Positions 17,264 through 26,384 of a DNA stretch of 41,552 bases are shown in pieces (position 1 is the stretch's first letter; each line of letters begins with the position of its first letter). The stretch is from Rubricoccaceae bacterium. Lineage in GTDB: Bacteria; Bacteroidota; Rhodothermia; Rhodothermales; Rubricoccaceae. The notes below the pieces were generated by a model. That model searched no databases. It was not told the DNA's origin and worked only from the letters and a program-made list of their open reading frames with translations. Made by a program: the position numbers and the translations under genes. Location: NCBI GenBank assembly GCA_024639085.1, contig JAHEJB010000009.1, positions 1 to 41,552 on the forward strand. Direction: 5' to 3'.

Positions 17264-18475
17264 CTATCCGACGATGAGATCGAGCAGTTGACCTGCCAGA
17301 GCAACTTTCGTCATTTGGGGAAACTCATGACGAGCGCCATCAGATCCGAAGACGACTACCCGATTCGTGTCCACTCCGAAGCCCGCTCCTTCTTCGTTGG
17401 CATGGTTCAGCACAATCCAGTCTAGATTCTTGCGCTCCAGTTTTGCAAGGGCATTCGCTTCTCCGTTCTGGGTTTCCAGCGCGAACCCGACGAGGATTTG
17501 CCCGTTTGTTTTGCGCTCGCCAATCGCTGCGAGGACATCCGGCGTACGCTTTAGCTCAAGAACGAGGTCGTCGTCCGTCTTCTTGGCTTTCTGCTCACTG
17601 ACTGAAGCGGGAGCGTAATCGGCGACGGCGGCAGCTGCTATCACAAAGTCGGCATCGGCGTGTTTGAGTGCTTCTCGATGTAGGTCCTCCGCGCTGACAA
17701 CATCAATGCGTTTGACTCCCGATGGCGTCGGTAGGGCAACCGGCCCCGCCAACAACACGACATCCGCGCCACGTTTCCTAGCCGCGTTGGCGAGAGCAAA
17801 TCCCATTGTTCCCGTCGAACCATTCGAGAGGAAGCGAACAGGGTCTATCGCCTCTCGGGTTGGCCCAGCAGTGATCAACACCTTCTTCACTGCCAGCGAT
17901 TTGTTCGTAGATGCCTGACCATCCAACCATTCGCCGATGAACGCTGCGATGGATTCAGGCTCTGGAAGCCGACCCTCTCCAATCAGTCCGCTGGCGAGTT
18001 CTCCGTGTTCGGGATCCAGAATCTCGTAACCAAACGACTTCAGCCGATGCAGATTGGCCTGGGTAGCCGGGTGTTTCCACATATCGTGGTCCATCGCGGG
18101 GCAAACGAGAACCTCACAACGGGCGGAAAGCACACACGCAGTCAACATCGAATCGCAATAGCCGCTAGCCAATTTTGCGATAGTGTTCGCAGTCGCGGGA
18201 GCGATAATAAGGCCATCCGCCCACAAACCGAGGTCGACATGCTTGGTCCAGCTGCCGTCTTCGCTCTCGGGGAAAACCTCAATCAACACCTCGCGCTTGG
18301 CCAGTGTACCGATCGTCAGAGGAGAAATAAACCGCGTCGCGTCCTCCGTCATGATCGGCTGAACCTCGGCCCCAGCCTTCACGAGTTGCCGGATTAGCTC
18401 GGCAGCCTTGTACGCTGCAATGCTGCCGGTAATGCCGAGAATGAGCTTCTTTCCGTTCAGTCGAAGATCGGCCAT
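17264..18475 (-). CDS. coaBC: Bifunctional phosphopantothenoylcysteine decarboxylase/phosphopantothenate-cysteine ligase
   Basis: KKLILGITGSIAAYKAAELIRQLVKAGAEVQPIMTEDATRFISPLT..., PAMDHDMWKHPATQ, LITAGPTREAIDPVRFLSNGSTGTMGFALA. Confidence 0.95.
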   Translation of the reverse strand: MADLRLNGKKLILGITGSIAAYKAAELIRQLVKAGAEVQPIMTEDATRFISPLTIGTLAKREVLIEVFPESEDGSWTKHVDLGLWADGLIIAPATANTIAKLASGYCDSMLTACVLSARCEVLVCPAMDHDMWKHPATQANLHRLKSFGYEILDPEHGELASGLIGEGRLPEPESIAAFIGEWLDGQASTNKSLAVKKVLITAGPTREAIDPVRFLSNGSTGTMGFALANAARKRGADVVLLAGPVALPTPSGVKRIDVVSAEDLHREALKHADADFVIAAAAVADYAPASVSEQKAKKTDDDLVLELKRTPDVLAAIGERKTNGQILVGFALETQNGEANALAKLERKNLDWIVLNHANEEGAGFGVDTNRVVVFGSDGARHEFPQMTKVALAGQLLDLIVG

Positions 18476-18495
18476 GGCAGTTACTGCAGGTTCAG

Positions 18496-18530
18496 CAAAA
18501 AAATAGGGACAACGCGAGCGCCGTCCCTAC
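18496..18530 (-). terminator. Rho-independent terminator between rpoZ and coaBC
   Basis: TAGGGAC (18504-18510) / GTCCCTA (18523-18529); 7-T run on the minus strand. Confidence 0.85.
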
Positions 18531-18549
18531 AGAATTCAATCAGGCTCAA

Positions 18550-18873
18550 TTAGAGCGCGACACCACCATCCGGACCAGCATTTCTGTAGTAAACCTGGTC
18601 GCTTTGTAGCTCTTCAAGGGCGAGGGCGCCTGACTTTGGACGCCGTTCGAACTCAAGCGAGATCTTTAACTGATCCTCGTTCGTCCGGAGTTCTTCGGCA
18701 GGCTCGACAAGGCCGAGATCGTCGTAATAGGCCAGTTGGCTATCAAGATCCTCCTTAGTGCGCGATGCAAGTTGGCGGGCACGTCGAGACGTAATGACGA
18801 CCGTTTCGTAGATGTTGCCGGTCATCTCGGCCAAATTCGTAATGTCGAGAGTTTCGATGTTCTTGGACGCCAT
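18550..18873 (-). CDS. rpoZ: RNA polymerase omega subunit (Rpb6/RpoZ-like)
   Basis: NIYETVVITSRRARQLASRTKEDLDSQLAYYDDLG...; position next to gmk and coaBC. Confidence 0.75.
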   Translation of the reverse strand: MASKNIETLDITNLAEMTGNIYETVVITSRRARQLASRTKEDLDSQLAYYDDLGLVEPAEELRTNEDQLKISLEFERRPKSGALALEELQSDQVYYRNAGPDGGVAL

Positions 18874-18915
18874 TTTGAAATCGTTAAGTAGGGATCAGAA
18901 AAGACCGGTTTTGCC

Positions 18916-19473
18916 TTAGCCGATCAGGAACGTACGGATGTGTGCAATGGTTTCCGAAACAGCCTGCTCAAGGTCGTCATTGACAATGATTTCGTCAAAA
19001 TCCTCGGCGTGGCTGAGTTCAAAGGCGGCTTTTTTCAGGCGAATTGCTATGTTTTCCGGCGAATCTGAGCCACGTTCAATCAAACGCTCTTCCAGCACTT
19101 CCATGGACGGAGGCCGGACAAAAAGTGTCAAGGTTCTTTCGCCATAAAGCCGCTTAACGTTTAGCGCGCCAAGGACATCGATATCAAGTAAAACGGCTTT
19201 GTTCCCCGCGTGCCGCTCAAGTTCCTCCTTCAGCGTTCCGTAAAAAAGCCCCGGGTAAACTTCCTCGTACTCAACGAACGCGTCGGCATCGATCTTCGAC
19301 GTGAACTCTTCATTGCTCAGGAAGAAATAATCGATGCCGTGCTTCTCTCCTTCCCTACGCGGCCTTGTGGTAGCGGAGGTCGAAAAACGAAGCTCATCTA
19401 CGACTTCCATCACGCGGCGAGCGATGGTTGTTTTTCCTGCACCGCTTGGTGCTGTGAGCACGATGAGCTTCAC
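18916..19473 (-). CDS. gmk: Guanylate kinase
   Basis: MKLIVLTAPSGAGKTTIARRVMEV, FSTSATTRPRREGEKHGIDYFF, FYGTLKEE. Confidence 0.96.
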   Translation of the reverse strand: MKLIVLTAPSGAGKTTIARRVMEVVDELRFSTSATTRPRREGEKHGIDYFFLSNEEFTSKIDADAFVEYEEVYPGLFYGTLKEELERHAGNKAVLLDIDVLGALNVKRLYGERTLTLFVRPPSMEVLEERLIERGSDSPENIAIRLKKAAFELSHAEDFDEIIVNDDLEQAVSETIAHIRTFLIG

Positions 19474-19488
19474 AATTGGCTCGGCCTG

Positions 19489-20367
19489 TCAAACAACGTT
19501 CTGGACCTGCTCGCGAATTTTCTCCAACTCCTCTTTCATGCGAACGGCACGCTGTGCCATCTCAGAATCGTTTGCCTTCGACGCAATCGTATTGATCTCG
19601 CGGTTGAACTCCTGCGCTAGGAAATTTAATCGCCGCCCAACGGCCTCCTCCTCTCTCAAGGCATCGCGGAACTGCGCCAAATGCGAATGCAGTCGGACAC
19701 ACTCCTCGGTTACGTCAAGTTTGTCGGCTAACAAAGCGATTTCGGTTTCGAGTCTATCCTGATTTAGGCGCTCATCCGAAAGTAGTTCGCCGAGGCGATC
19801 TCGCAGCTTCTGTTGGGCTTCGGTTACGCGGACAGGTGACCGAGCTTCAACGACTTCAAGATGCCCTTCGATTGTATCGATACGCTCGAGAAGATCGCTG
19901 GCCAGCGCTTTTCCCTCTTGTTCGCGCATAGCGTTCAAGCCTTCCAACGCACTTTCCAGCGCTGGTTTTACGGCTTCCCAGGCCTCCGATTGCTCTGCTT
20001 CAAGATTCAAATCGGTTGACGTTAGAACTTCAGGGTATCGGAGAATGTGATCAATCGTGATCGGCGAGTCAGAAGGGTCGATGCCCGCCGTACTTCGAAG
20101 CTGCTCCATCATTCGTGCAATAGCCTCGGCCTTATCTCCGTCAACGCGATACTCGGCACCTCCGGCTTCTCGTTGTAGATTGAGATTCACGGTCACATTG
20201 CCCCGAATCAAGAGCTCTTTGCAGCGAGCTTGTATGGCCGGGTCGAACGCGTTCAGACTGCGAGGTCCGCGCACAGATACCTCTGCAAATCGACCGTTAA
20301 CGGAACGCACTTCTACGGTGGCTTCAGTGGCGCCGGCGCGGTGAGTTCCGCGTCCGAATCCGGTCAT
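19489..20367 (-). CDS. YicC-family endoribonuclease-like protein
   Basis: MTGFGRGTHRAGATEATVEVRSVNGRFAEVSVRGPR...; C-terminal 'EFNREINTIASKANDSEMAQRAVRMKEELEKIREQVQNV'. ORF open from 20406. Confidence 0.92.
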   Translation of the reverse strand: MTGFGRGTHRAGATEATVEVRSVNGRFAEVSVRGPRSLNAFDPAIQARCKELLIRGNVTVNLNLQREAGGAEYRVDGDKAEAIARMMEQLRSTAGIDPSDSPITIDHILRYPEVLTSTDLNLEAEQSEAWEAVKPALESALEGLNAMREQEGKALASDLLERIDTIEGHLEVVEARSPVRVTEAQQKLRDRLGELLSDERLNQDRLETEIALLADKLDVTEECVRLHSHLAQFRDALREEEAVGRRLNFLAQEFNREINTIASKANDSEMAQRAVRMKEELEKIREQVQNVV

Positions 20368-20454
20368 GCTGCGTAACAAGGGCAGTGGTGTTTGCTGTGA
20401 ATACAACTGCCGAAAGCCAAGCCATCAGCAGAGTTCTTGATCTTGTGCAGAGAG

Positions 20455-20760
20455 GGATTGGCTTTCGCCCATCCCGAAGTGGGGTCCTGCAGCTGCGAAG
20501 ACTAGGACTTCGTCCTCGTGAACTCATGGAGCAATCTTCCGAGCAAGCTCGGGATCACTCCATATCGTTCACCGCGCAAAGCGCGTCTTCTTGTTGCGGA
20601 GAGAGAGGGATTGGCTTTCGCCCATCCCGAAGTGGGGTCCTGCAACTGCGAAGACTAGGACTTCGTCCTCGTGAACTCATGGAGCAATCTTCCGAGCAAG
20701 CTCGGGATCACTCCATATCGTTCACCGCGCAAAGCGCGTCTTCTTGTTGCGGAGAGAGAG
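20455..20760 (-). repeat. Two tandem 153-bp structured repeats downstream of tRNA-Ser, each including a copy of the tRNA 3' end
   Basis: Units 20455-20607 and 20608-20760; the one difference I saw is CTGCAGCTGCG vs CTGCAACTGCG. The tRNA's own GGATT (20761) sits in the same 153-bp register. Confidence 0.9.
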
Positions 20761-20837
20761 GGATTCGAACCCTCGGTACCGGGAACCGGCACACACGCTT
20801 TCCAGGCGTGCCCCTTAAGCCACTCGGGCACCTCTCC
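20750..20837 (-). tRNA. tRNA-Ser(GGA)
   Basis: Minus strand: GGAGAGGTGCCCGAGTGGCTTAAGGGGCACGCCTGGAAAGCGTGTGTGCCGGTTCCCGGTACCGAGGGTTCGAATCCCTCTCTCTCCG; anticodon loop CTGGAAA, long variable arm, G discriminator, CCA not encoded. Confidence 0.95.
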
Positions 20838-20914
20838 AAAATTGAACGGCGTAAAACTAGAAGGATAGGGACCCTTGCCGCAATGCAGTCTTGGCAAAAT
20901 CGGGTTGTCGGGGC

Positions 20915-21484
20915 CTAGACCGCCATGATGTCCGCTTCTTTCTTCTCCAGCATCTCATCCACTTTGTCCGTGTGGTTGTCGGTATGCTTTTGAAGGCGCT
21001 CTTCCGCCTCAAACTTCATGTCCTCGGGCATCTGCTCCTCGTTGTGAAGCTTCTGAAGGTTGTTTCGTGCGTCGCGGCGGACATTGCGGATGGAGATCTT
21101 TGCCTCTTCGCCTTTGGCGTGAGCTTGCTTGGCTAGCTCAGTCCGCCGTTCTTCTGTGAGCGGCGGAATAGCGATCCGAATAAGTTCGCCGTCGTTGGTT
21201 GGATTAATGCCGAGGTTCGCCGCCTGAATGGCACGCTCGATAGCGCCCAGTTGGGTTTTATCCCACGGCTGAATGACGATCAGATCGTGGGAAGGCGTGC
21301 TGATGCTGGCAACCTGGTTTAGGGGCATCATGCTGCCGTACGCATCCACACGAACATCTTCCACCATCGTTGCACTGGCTCTGCCGGCCCGGATGTGTCC
21401 CAGTTCTGTAGCCAGGTGTTGCAGCGACTGATCCATCTGGTGGCGTGCGTCCTCAAGAAGGGCTTTAAGTTTTTCGGCGATCAT
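20915..21484 (-). CDS. frr: Ribosome recycling factor
   Basis: MIAEKLKALLEDARHQMDQSLQHLATELGHIRAGRASATMVEDVRVDAYGSMMPLNQVASI...; Met at 21484. Confidence 0.96.
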   Translation of the reverse strand: MIAEKLKALLEDARHQMDQSLQHLATELGHIRAGRASATMVEDVRVDAYGSMMPLNQVASISTPSHDLIVIQPWDKTQLGAIERAIQAANLGINPTNDGELIRIAIPPLTEERRTELAKQAHAKGEEAKISIRNVRRDARNNLQKLHNEEQMPEDMKFEAEERLQKHTDNHTDKVDEMLEKKEADIMAV

Positions 21485-21506
21485 GTCTTGTGGAGATTCA
21501 GGGTGT

Positions 21507-22283
21507 TCAGGATGCGGTTGCTGGAGTTGTCTCTGAAGCCACAACAGCTTCGGATCCGGCCTCCCAGTGGACAAGCGTTCCGACAGGTTCGCCGCGGAGT
21601 ACGCGGAGCAGGTTGCCGCGTCTGTTCATGTTAAAGACGTGCAATGGAAGGTTGCTTTCGCGAGCTAGCGTGATGGCAGTAAGGTCCATGACTCCAAGTT
21701 CGCGAGAAAGCACATCCATGCCTCCTATGGAAGCAAATCGTTCAGCAGTAGGGTCGTTCTCTGGGTCGGAAGTGAAGACACCGTCTACACGGGTGCCCTT
21801 CATAATGAGCTCGGCGTCCATTTCTGCCGCGCGGAGGGCAGCGGCCGTGTCGGTCGAAAAGTAGGGATGCCCGGTTCCTGCACCAAAAATGACTACACGG
21901 CCTTTTTCAAGGTGGCGAATCGCACGGCGCCTGATAAACGGCTCTGCGATTTCGTTCATATCGATGGCCGAGATGAGCCGCGTGTGCAGGCCCTGTTCTT
22001 CAAGCGCATCCTGCAACGCCATTCCATTGATCATGGTGGCGAGCATACCCATGTAATCCGCATGAGCTCGGGATGACATCTGGCTACCTTGAGGAGAGAC
22101 GCCTCTAAAGATGTTCCCGCCTCCTATAACCAGCGCAATCTCTGCGCCAGCATCCACAGCCTCGCGGATGTCCACGGCGTAGGCGTCCAGGATGTCGTGG
22201 TCTATGCCAAACTCTTTATTGCCGAGCAACGCCTCACCGCTGAGTTTGAGCAGAATACGGCGGTATTTGAGCGTGCCGGACAC
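21507..22283 (-). CDS. pyrH: UMP kinase
   Basis: [40 protein letters not shown]; likely GTG start at 22283 preceded by GAGGT (ORF open to 22391). Confidence 0.93.
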   Translation of the reverse strand: MSGTLKYRRILLKLSGEALLGNKEFGIDHDILDAYAVDIREAVDAGAEIALVIGGGNIFRGVSPQGSQMSSRAHADYMGMLATMINGMALQDALEEQGLHTRLISAIDMNEIAEPFIRRRAIRHLEKGRVVIFGAGTGHPYFSTDTAAALRAAEMDAELIMKGTRVDGVFTSDPENDPTAERFASIGGMDVLSRELGVMDLTAITLARESNLPLHVFNMNRRGNLLRVLRGEPVGTLVHWEAGSEAVVASETTPATAS

Positions 22284-22373
22284 GGCTACCTCGAAAACGG
22301 TGGGGCGGAAAGAAAAGCCACGGAAGGTACGTCGGGGCCCCTTCTCCTGACAATTGAGACGGGTTGAAACAAA

Positions 22374-22405
22374 CGTGGGGGCGTGTCGCACGACACGCCC
22401 CCACG
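22374..22405 (-). terminator. Strong intrinsic terminator between tsf and pyrH
   Basis: CGTGGGGGCGTGTCG-CA-CGACACGCCCCCACG perfect 15-bp palindrome, followed on minus strand by TTTGTTTC. Confidence 0.85.
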
Positions 22406-22430
22406 GAATGAACTCTGATAGCGGCGAGCA

Positions 22431-23264
22431 TTAGTCGCCTAGTGCGAAGCGCACGAACCGCTTCAGTTCGGCGTTGGCGCCTTCAAGCATTTGCTTCACG
22501 CTCATCGAGGAATCTTTTACAAAGGGCTGCTCAACAAGAACGTTGTCCTTGAAGTAGCGCTCCAGCTTGCCGGTCGCAATCTTGTCCAGGATCTGTTCGG
22601 GTTTGCCTTCGTTGCGCGCGGCCTCACGGCCGATTTCGAATTCTTTCTCCTGAACCTCGGCTGGAACTTCGTCGCGCGTGGCAGCAAGCGGGTTCATGGC
22701 AGCAGCCTGCATGGCCACGTCGCGCCCAGTTGCCAGGAGGTCGCCGTCGCCGACCATCTCAACGAGCACACCAAGCTTGGAGCCGGGGTGAACGTAGCCA
22801 ATCACTTCGCCGCCGTTTGTTGTTTGCACCACGGCTACGCGACGGACATCAATCTTCTCACCAATCTTGCCAGTCATGTCGGTAAGCGCCTGCTCCACGG
22901 TACGTCCACCCTCAAAATCGAGAGCCAGAAATGCAGCACGGTCGGAAGGCATTTTCTCTAACGCCAGCGCTGCCATCCGGTCGGCAAACGACACGAAATC
23001 ATCGTTGCGTGCAACGAAGTCGGTTTCGGAGTTCACTTCAACGATAACGCCAGTTTTACGGTCATCTGTCGTTGCAACAGCCACAACGCCTTCGGAGGCG
23101 TCTCGGTCGGCGCGTTTGGCGGCAACCTTCTGGCCCTTAGTACGGAGCAGTTCGATAGCCGTGTCAAAGTCGCCGTCGGCTTCCTGGAGTGCTTTCTTGC
23201 AGTCCATCATGCCAACCCCAGTCTGTTCGCGGAGACGCTTAACGTCTTGTGCTGTGATGTTCAT
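22431..23264 (-). CDS. tsf: Elongation factor Ts
   Basis: MNITAQDVKRLREQTGVGMMDCKKALQEADGDFDTAIELLRTKG. Confidence 0.97.
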   Translation of the reverse strand: MNITAQDVKRLREQTGVGMMDCKKALQEADGDFDTAIELLRTKGQKVAAKRADRDASEGVVAVATTDDRKTGVIVEVNSETDFVARNDDFVSFADRMAALALEKMPSDRAAFLALDFEGGRTVEQALTDMTGKIGEKIDVRRVAVVQTTNGGEVIGYVHPGSKLGVLVEMVGDGDLLATGRDVAMQAAAMNPLAATRDEVPAEVQEKEFEIGREAARNEGKPEQILDKIATGKLERYFKDNVLVEQPFVKDSSMSVKQMLEGANAELKRFVRFALGD

Positions 23265-23357
23265 TTCGGTACTCAGTTTTGAGATGGAATCAATAACGTG
23301 AGGCTTAAACGCAGCAAGGTTCCCCGCGCATCGGCCTCTTGCTCTGTGAAGCGGCGC

Positions 23358-24272
23358 CTAGGCTTTTGGTTGCTCTGCCGCTTCTTCGGTTGAAGGCTCC
23401 TCGACTGCAGCTTCTGCAGCTGGAGCGTTTTCTGTAGCAGGTGTTTCAGGCGTTGCCTCGACAGCTGGAACGGCCTCAGCGGCCGTGGCCTTTTCCTTGG
23501 CAGCAGCGGCCTTTCGCTCTTCAGCAATTTCAGCCGCTTCGGCCTTGCGGGTTTCGGCTTCCACCTTGGCCGCTTCGCGTTCGATTTCGCCAGCCTTCGA
23601 GCCTTCGCCAATCGCATCGGCGATGACGCGCGTAAAGAGAGCAACCGACTTCATCGCGTCGTCGTTGGCCGGAACCGGGAAATCGACGAGATCGGGGTCG
23701 CAATTCGTGTCGATCAGTGCGATAACCGGGATGTTCAATTTGCGCGCTTCGCTTACAGCGATGTGCTCTCGGCGAATGTCTACGACGAAAAGGGCACCCG
23801 GCAAACGACTCAAGTCTGCTATGCCGCCAAGTACACGTTCCAGCTTCTCGCGCTCGCGACGGCGCATGAGGCGCTCCTTCTTCTTGAGCTGCGCGTTCGT
23901 GCCGTCGGTTTCTTCGCGCTGGATGGTCTCCATGCGGCGGATGCTCTTCCGGATCGTTTGGAAATTGGTGAGCATGCCACCAAGCCAGCGATCTGTGACG
24001 TAAGGCATACCTGCACGCTGCGCTTCTGTGCGAACGACTTCCTGGGCCTGTTTCTTGGTACCGACAAAGAGGATTTTCTTCCCACGGGAAGCAAACCGGC
24101 TGGCCGCGTTAGCGGCTTCGTCCAACAACGCCTGTGTCTGTTTCAGGTCGATGATGTGTATTCCGTTGCGCTCCATAAAGATGTACGACGACATCTTTGG
24201 ATTCCAACGGCTTGTTAGGTGACCGAAGTGGGCACCGGAGCGCAAGAGCTCCTCAATAGCAATGCGAGGCAT
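23358..24272 (-). CDS. rpsB: 30S ribosomal protein S2 with Ala/Glu-rich C-terminal extension
   Basis: [38 protein letters not shown]..., [26 protein letters not shown]. Confidence 0.97.
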   Translation of the reverse strand: MPRIAIEELLRSGAHFGHLTSRWNPKMSSYIFMERNGIHIIDLKQTQALLDEAANAASRFASRGKKILFVGTKKQAQEVVRTEAQRAGMPYVTDRWLGGMLTNFQTIRKSIRRMETIQREETDGTNAQLKKKERLMRRREREKLERVLGGIADLSRLPGALFVVDIRREHIAVSEARKLNIPVIALIDTNCDPDLVDFPVPANDDAMKSVALFTRVIADAIGEGSKAGEIEREAAKVEAETRKAEAAEIAEERKAAAAKEKATAAEAVPAVEATPETPATENAPAAEAAVEEPSTEEAAEQPKA

Positions 24273-24416
24273 AGGGGTATGGGTTTCTGTTGATTCCGCC
24301 CTGGCCGTCTACTGCTACAAACAATCCCGGCGAACCAGGACACACGTCTGAGCATCGAGCCAGGTGTGAGATAGGGCGTTGAACACGAAGCTCGCGGCCC
24401 GATACTGCGAAACGAT

Positions 24417-24812
24417 CTAACGCTTCGAGAACTGGAACTTCTTGCGCGCCTTGGGCTGACCTGGCTTCTTGCGCTCCACCATGCGTGGATCACGTGTCAG
24501 GTAACCGCCATCGCGGAGAGGACCACGAAGCTCTTCGTCGAACTTGAGAAGTGCACGGGCAATGCCAAGCTGGCATGCTTCAGCCTGTCCGGTAAGGCCA
24601 CCGCCTTTTGTGTTCACTATCACGTCGAACTTGTCCCGCGTCTCGGTAGCGTCAAGCGGACCGGTAAGCGCCTTCTGGCGCACCTCGGTCGGGAGATACG
24701 TTTCGAGCGGCTTCTTGTTAATGGTAATCGTGCCGGAGCCTGGGCGCAGATAGACGCGTGCTACGCTGGTCTTGCGGCGGCCTACGGCCTGATACTGTGT
24801 GAGGGTAGCCAT
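24417..24812 (-). CDS. rpsI: 30S ribosomal protein S9
   Basis: YQAVGRRKTSVARVYLRPGSGTITINKK...RKKPGQPKARKKFQFSKR. Confidence 0.97.
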   Translation of the reverse strand: MATLTQYQAVGRRKTSVARVYLRPGSGTITINKKPLETYLPTEVRQKALTGPLDATETRDKFDVIVNTKGGGLTGQAEACQLGIARALLKFDEELRGPLRDGGYLTRDPRMVERKKPGQPKARKKFQFSKR

Positions 24813-24823
24813 ATAGAGTTGGG

Positions 24824-25267
24824 TTACAGTGCCAGCGGTTGAGGTTGCTGCGCTTCATGTGGATGCTCGGTGCCAGCGTAAACCTTCAGCTTTTTGAGCA
24901 TTTGGCGGCCAAGCCGGTTCTTTGGAAGCATGCCCTTTACGGCGTTCTCAATGATGAACGTTGGCTTCTTCTCGCGGACATCCTTCGGAGTCGTAATAGT
25001 TACGCCGCCCGGGTATCCCGAGTGGCGGAAGTATTCCTTGTCTGTCTCCTTGGCACCCGTGAAACGGGCCTTCTCAGCATTGACAACTACGACAAAGTCG
25101 CCGGTATCGATGTGAGGCGTGTAGGCTGGCTTATGCTTGCCGCGAAGAACAGCAGCAACTTGCGACGCGAGCCGCCCGACTACCTGATTCTCCGCATCTA
25201 CGATGTGCCACGCTTGATCGACTTCGCCGACCTTTGCGCTGTACGTCTTGAATGAGTTGTGATCCAT
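24824..25267 (-). CDS. rplM: 50S ribosomal protein L13
   Basis: [66 protein letters not shown]. Confidence 0.96.
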   Translation of the reverse strand: MDHNSFKTYSAKVGEVDQAWHIVDAENQVVGRLASQVAAVLRGKHKPAYTPHIDTGDFVVVVNAEKARFTGAKETDKEYFRHSGYPGGVTITTPKDVREKKPTFIIENAVKGMLPKNRLGRQMLKKLKVYAGTEHPHEAQQPQPLAL

Positions 25268-25588
25268 GGGAATGGGATAGATCCGGAGGCAAGAACCGAT
25301 CAATCGAGAGCTCTGTCTCCGTAGTCAATAACGCGCGGCCCAACGTGCTGAAAGACTTGGCCGTGCACCTCGCCATGAACGGCGTGGGTAGAGCTTCAAA
25401 AGGTACGGAGCGCTGGTGAAGCAGGCAACGACGCGATCTTCACAAAGCACGTTGTGTCGTGCTGGTTCAACGATTCCTTACGCAAATATGGCATTTTGTA
25501 CGCACGAACCGTTGTATATCGTTGCAGGTCTATCTTCGGCGTCTAGGGTCATGGTTCGCAATTCACCCCACCGCACGCGTCCATCATC

Positions 25589-26278
25589 ATGAAAACCGAA
25601 TACACGGAACGGTTAAATGCGCTGGCCTCGCGCCTGCCTTTCCGTGTGAGTGATGTACATGCTGTCAATGATATCTTTCGTCGGTGGCATGGTGAGCGTG
25701 GAATGGAGGATCTGGATACGCTGGAGCTTTGGGTCTATTGCCGCACGCAGTTCTACGTATTGGGCAAGCTGGTTCGAGATACGCGGGCGACGTCAAACGA
25801 TTTCGATAAGCTGTCTTCTGTTGTTTTCAACAAAGTGCGAACGGGCATGGAGACCGTTAGAGAGCCAGATCGTTTTGCCAATTGGGTGAACGTAGTCTGC
25901 CGTAATGCCTACGTAAACGAGAGGAAGAAAGAGCGGCCTCACGACGAACTGAATGAGGAAACGTTGCGAGATGAAACCGCGCCGCTTCTTTCGGACGTAG
26001 ATCGATCCAAGATCTTGCGAGTCGTTGAGCGGGCAATTGACAGACTGCCTCCGTCGCTCTCTGGCGTTGCCCGAATGAGACTTCTTGAAGGCAAGGAATA
26101 CCAGCACATTGTCGACGTAACAGGTCTTCCTATAGCGAGTGTGCGCACGTACACGGCAAAGGCATTGGCTCGATTGCGCGAAGACTCCGAAGTCCGCGAG
26201 ATCGCACGAGACATTATTCCTGGTCTATTTAGTACGATTAACGAAGCCGAAAAGCACACGGAGGAGCTAGAACCATGA
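25589..26278 (+). CDS. ECF-type RNA polymerase sigma factor
   Basis: Sigma-70 region 2-like 'FANWVNVVCRNAYVNERKKERP' and region 4-like 'IDRLPPSLSGVARMRLLEGKEYQHIVDVTGLPIASVRTYTAKALARLRE'. Confidence 0.75.
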   Translation: MKTEYTERLNALASRLPFRVSDVHAVNDIFRRWHGERGMEDLDTLELWVYCRTQFYVLGKLVRDTRATSNDFDKLSSVVFNKVRTGMETVREPDRFANWVNVVCRNAYVNERKKERPHDELNEETLRDETAPLLSDVDRSKILRVVERAIDRLPPSLSGVARMRLLEGKEYQHIVDVTGLPIASVRTYTAKALARLREDSEVREIARDIIPGLFSTINEAEKHTEELEP

Positions 26279-26384
26279 GCACCGTCAATTCACATTTCCT
26301 GTTGGTTACGTTTTTTCGTGAGAACGGTCTAGATGGCTGTTAGTCCCCCGTAGCGTACTGCGCCGGTTACAGGCGCCAATTCTC

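Noticed and set aside
20385-20918. 177-aa plus-strand ORF with an internal 51-aa repeat
   Set aside because: It is the antisense translation of the 153-bp repeats and tRNA-Ser ('GERGIRTLGTGNRHTRFPGVPL' is a tRNA-derived peptide). The repeat period being a multiple of three keeps it open; not a credible gene.
23358-23600. Ala/Glu-rich C-terminal tail of ribosomal protein S2 as a novelty
   Set aside because: Such extensions are common in S2 proteins of several lineages; not distinctive without comparison.
26275-26343. 22-codon ORF overlapping the sigma factor stop (MSTVNSHFLLVTFFRENGLDGC)
   Set aside because: Too short and no supporting features; ATGA overlap alone is not enough.
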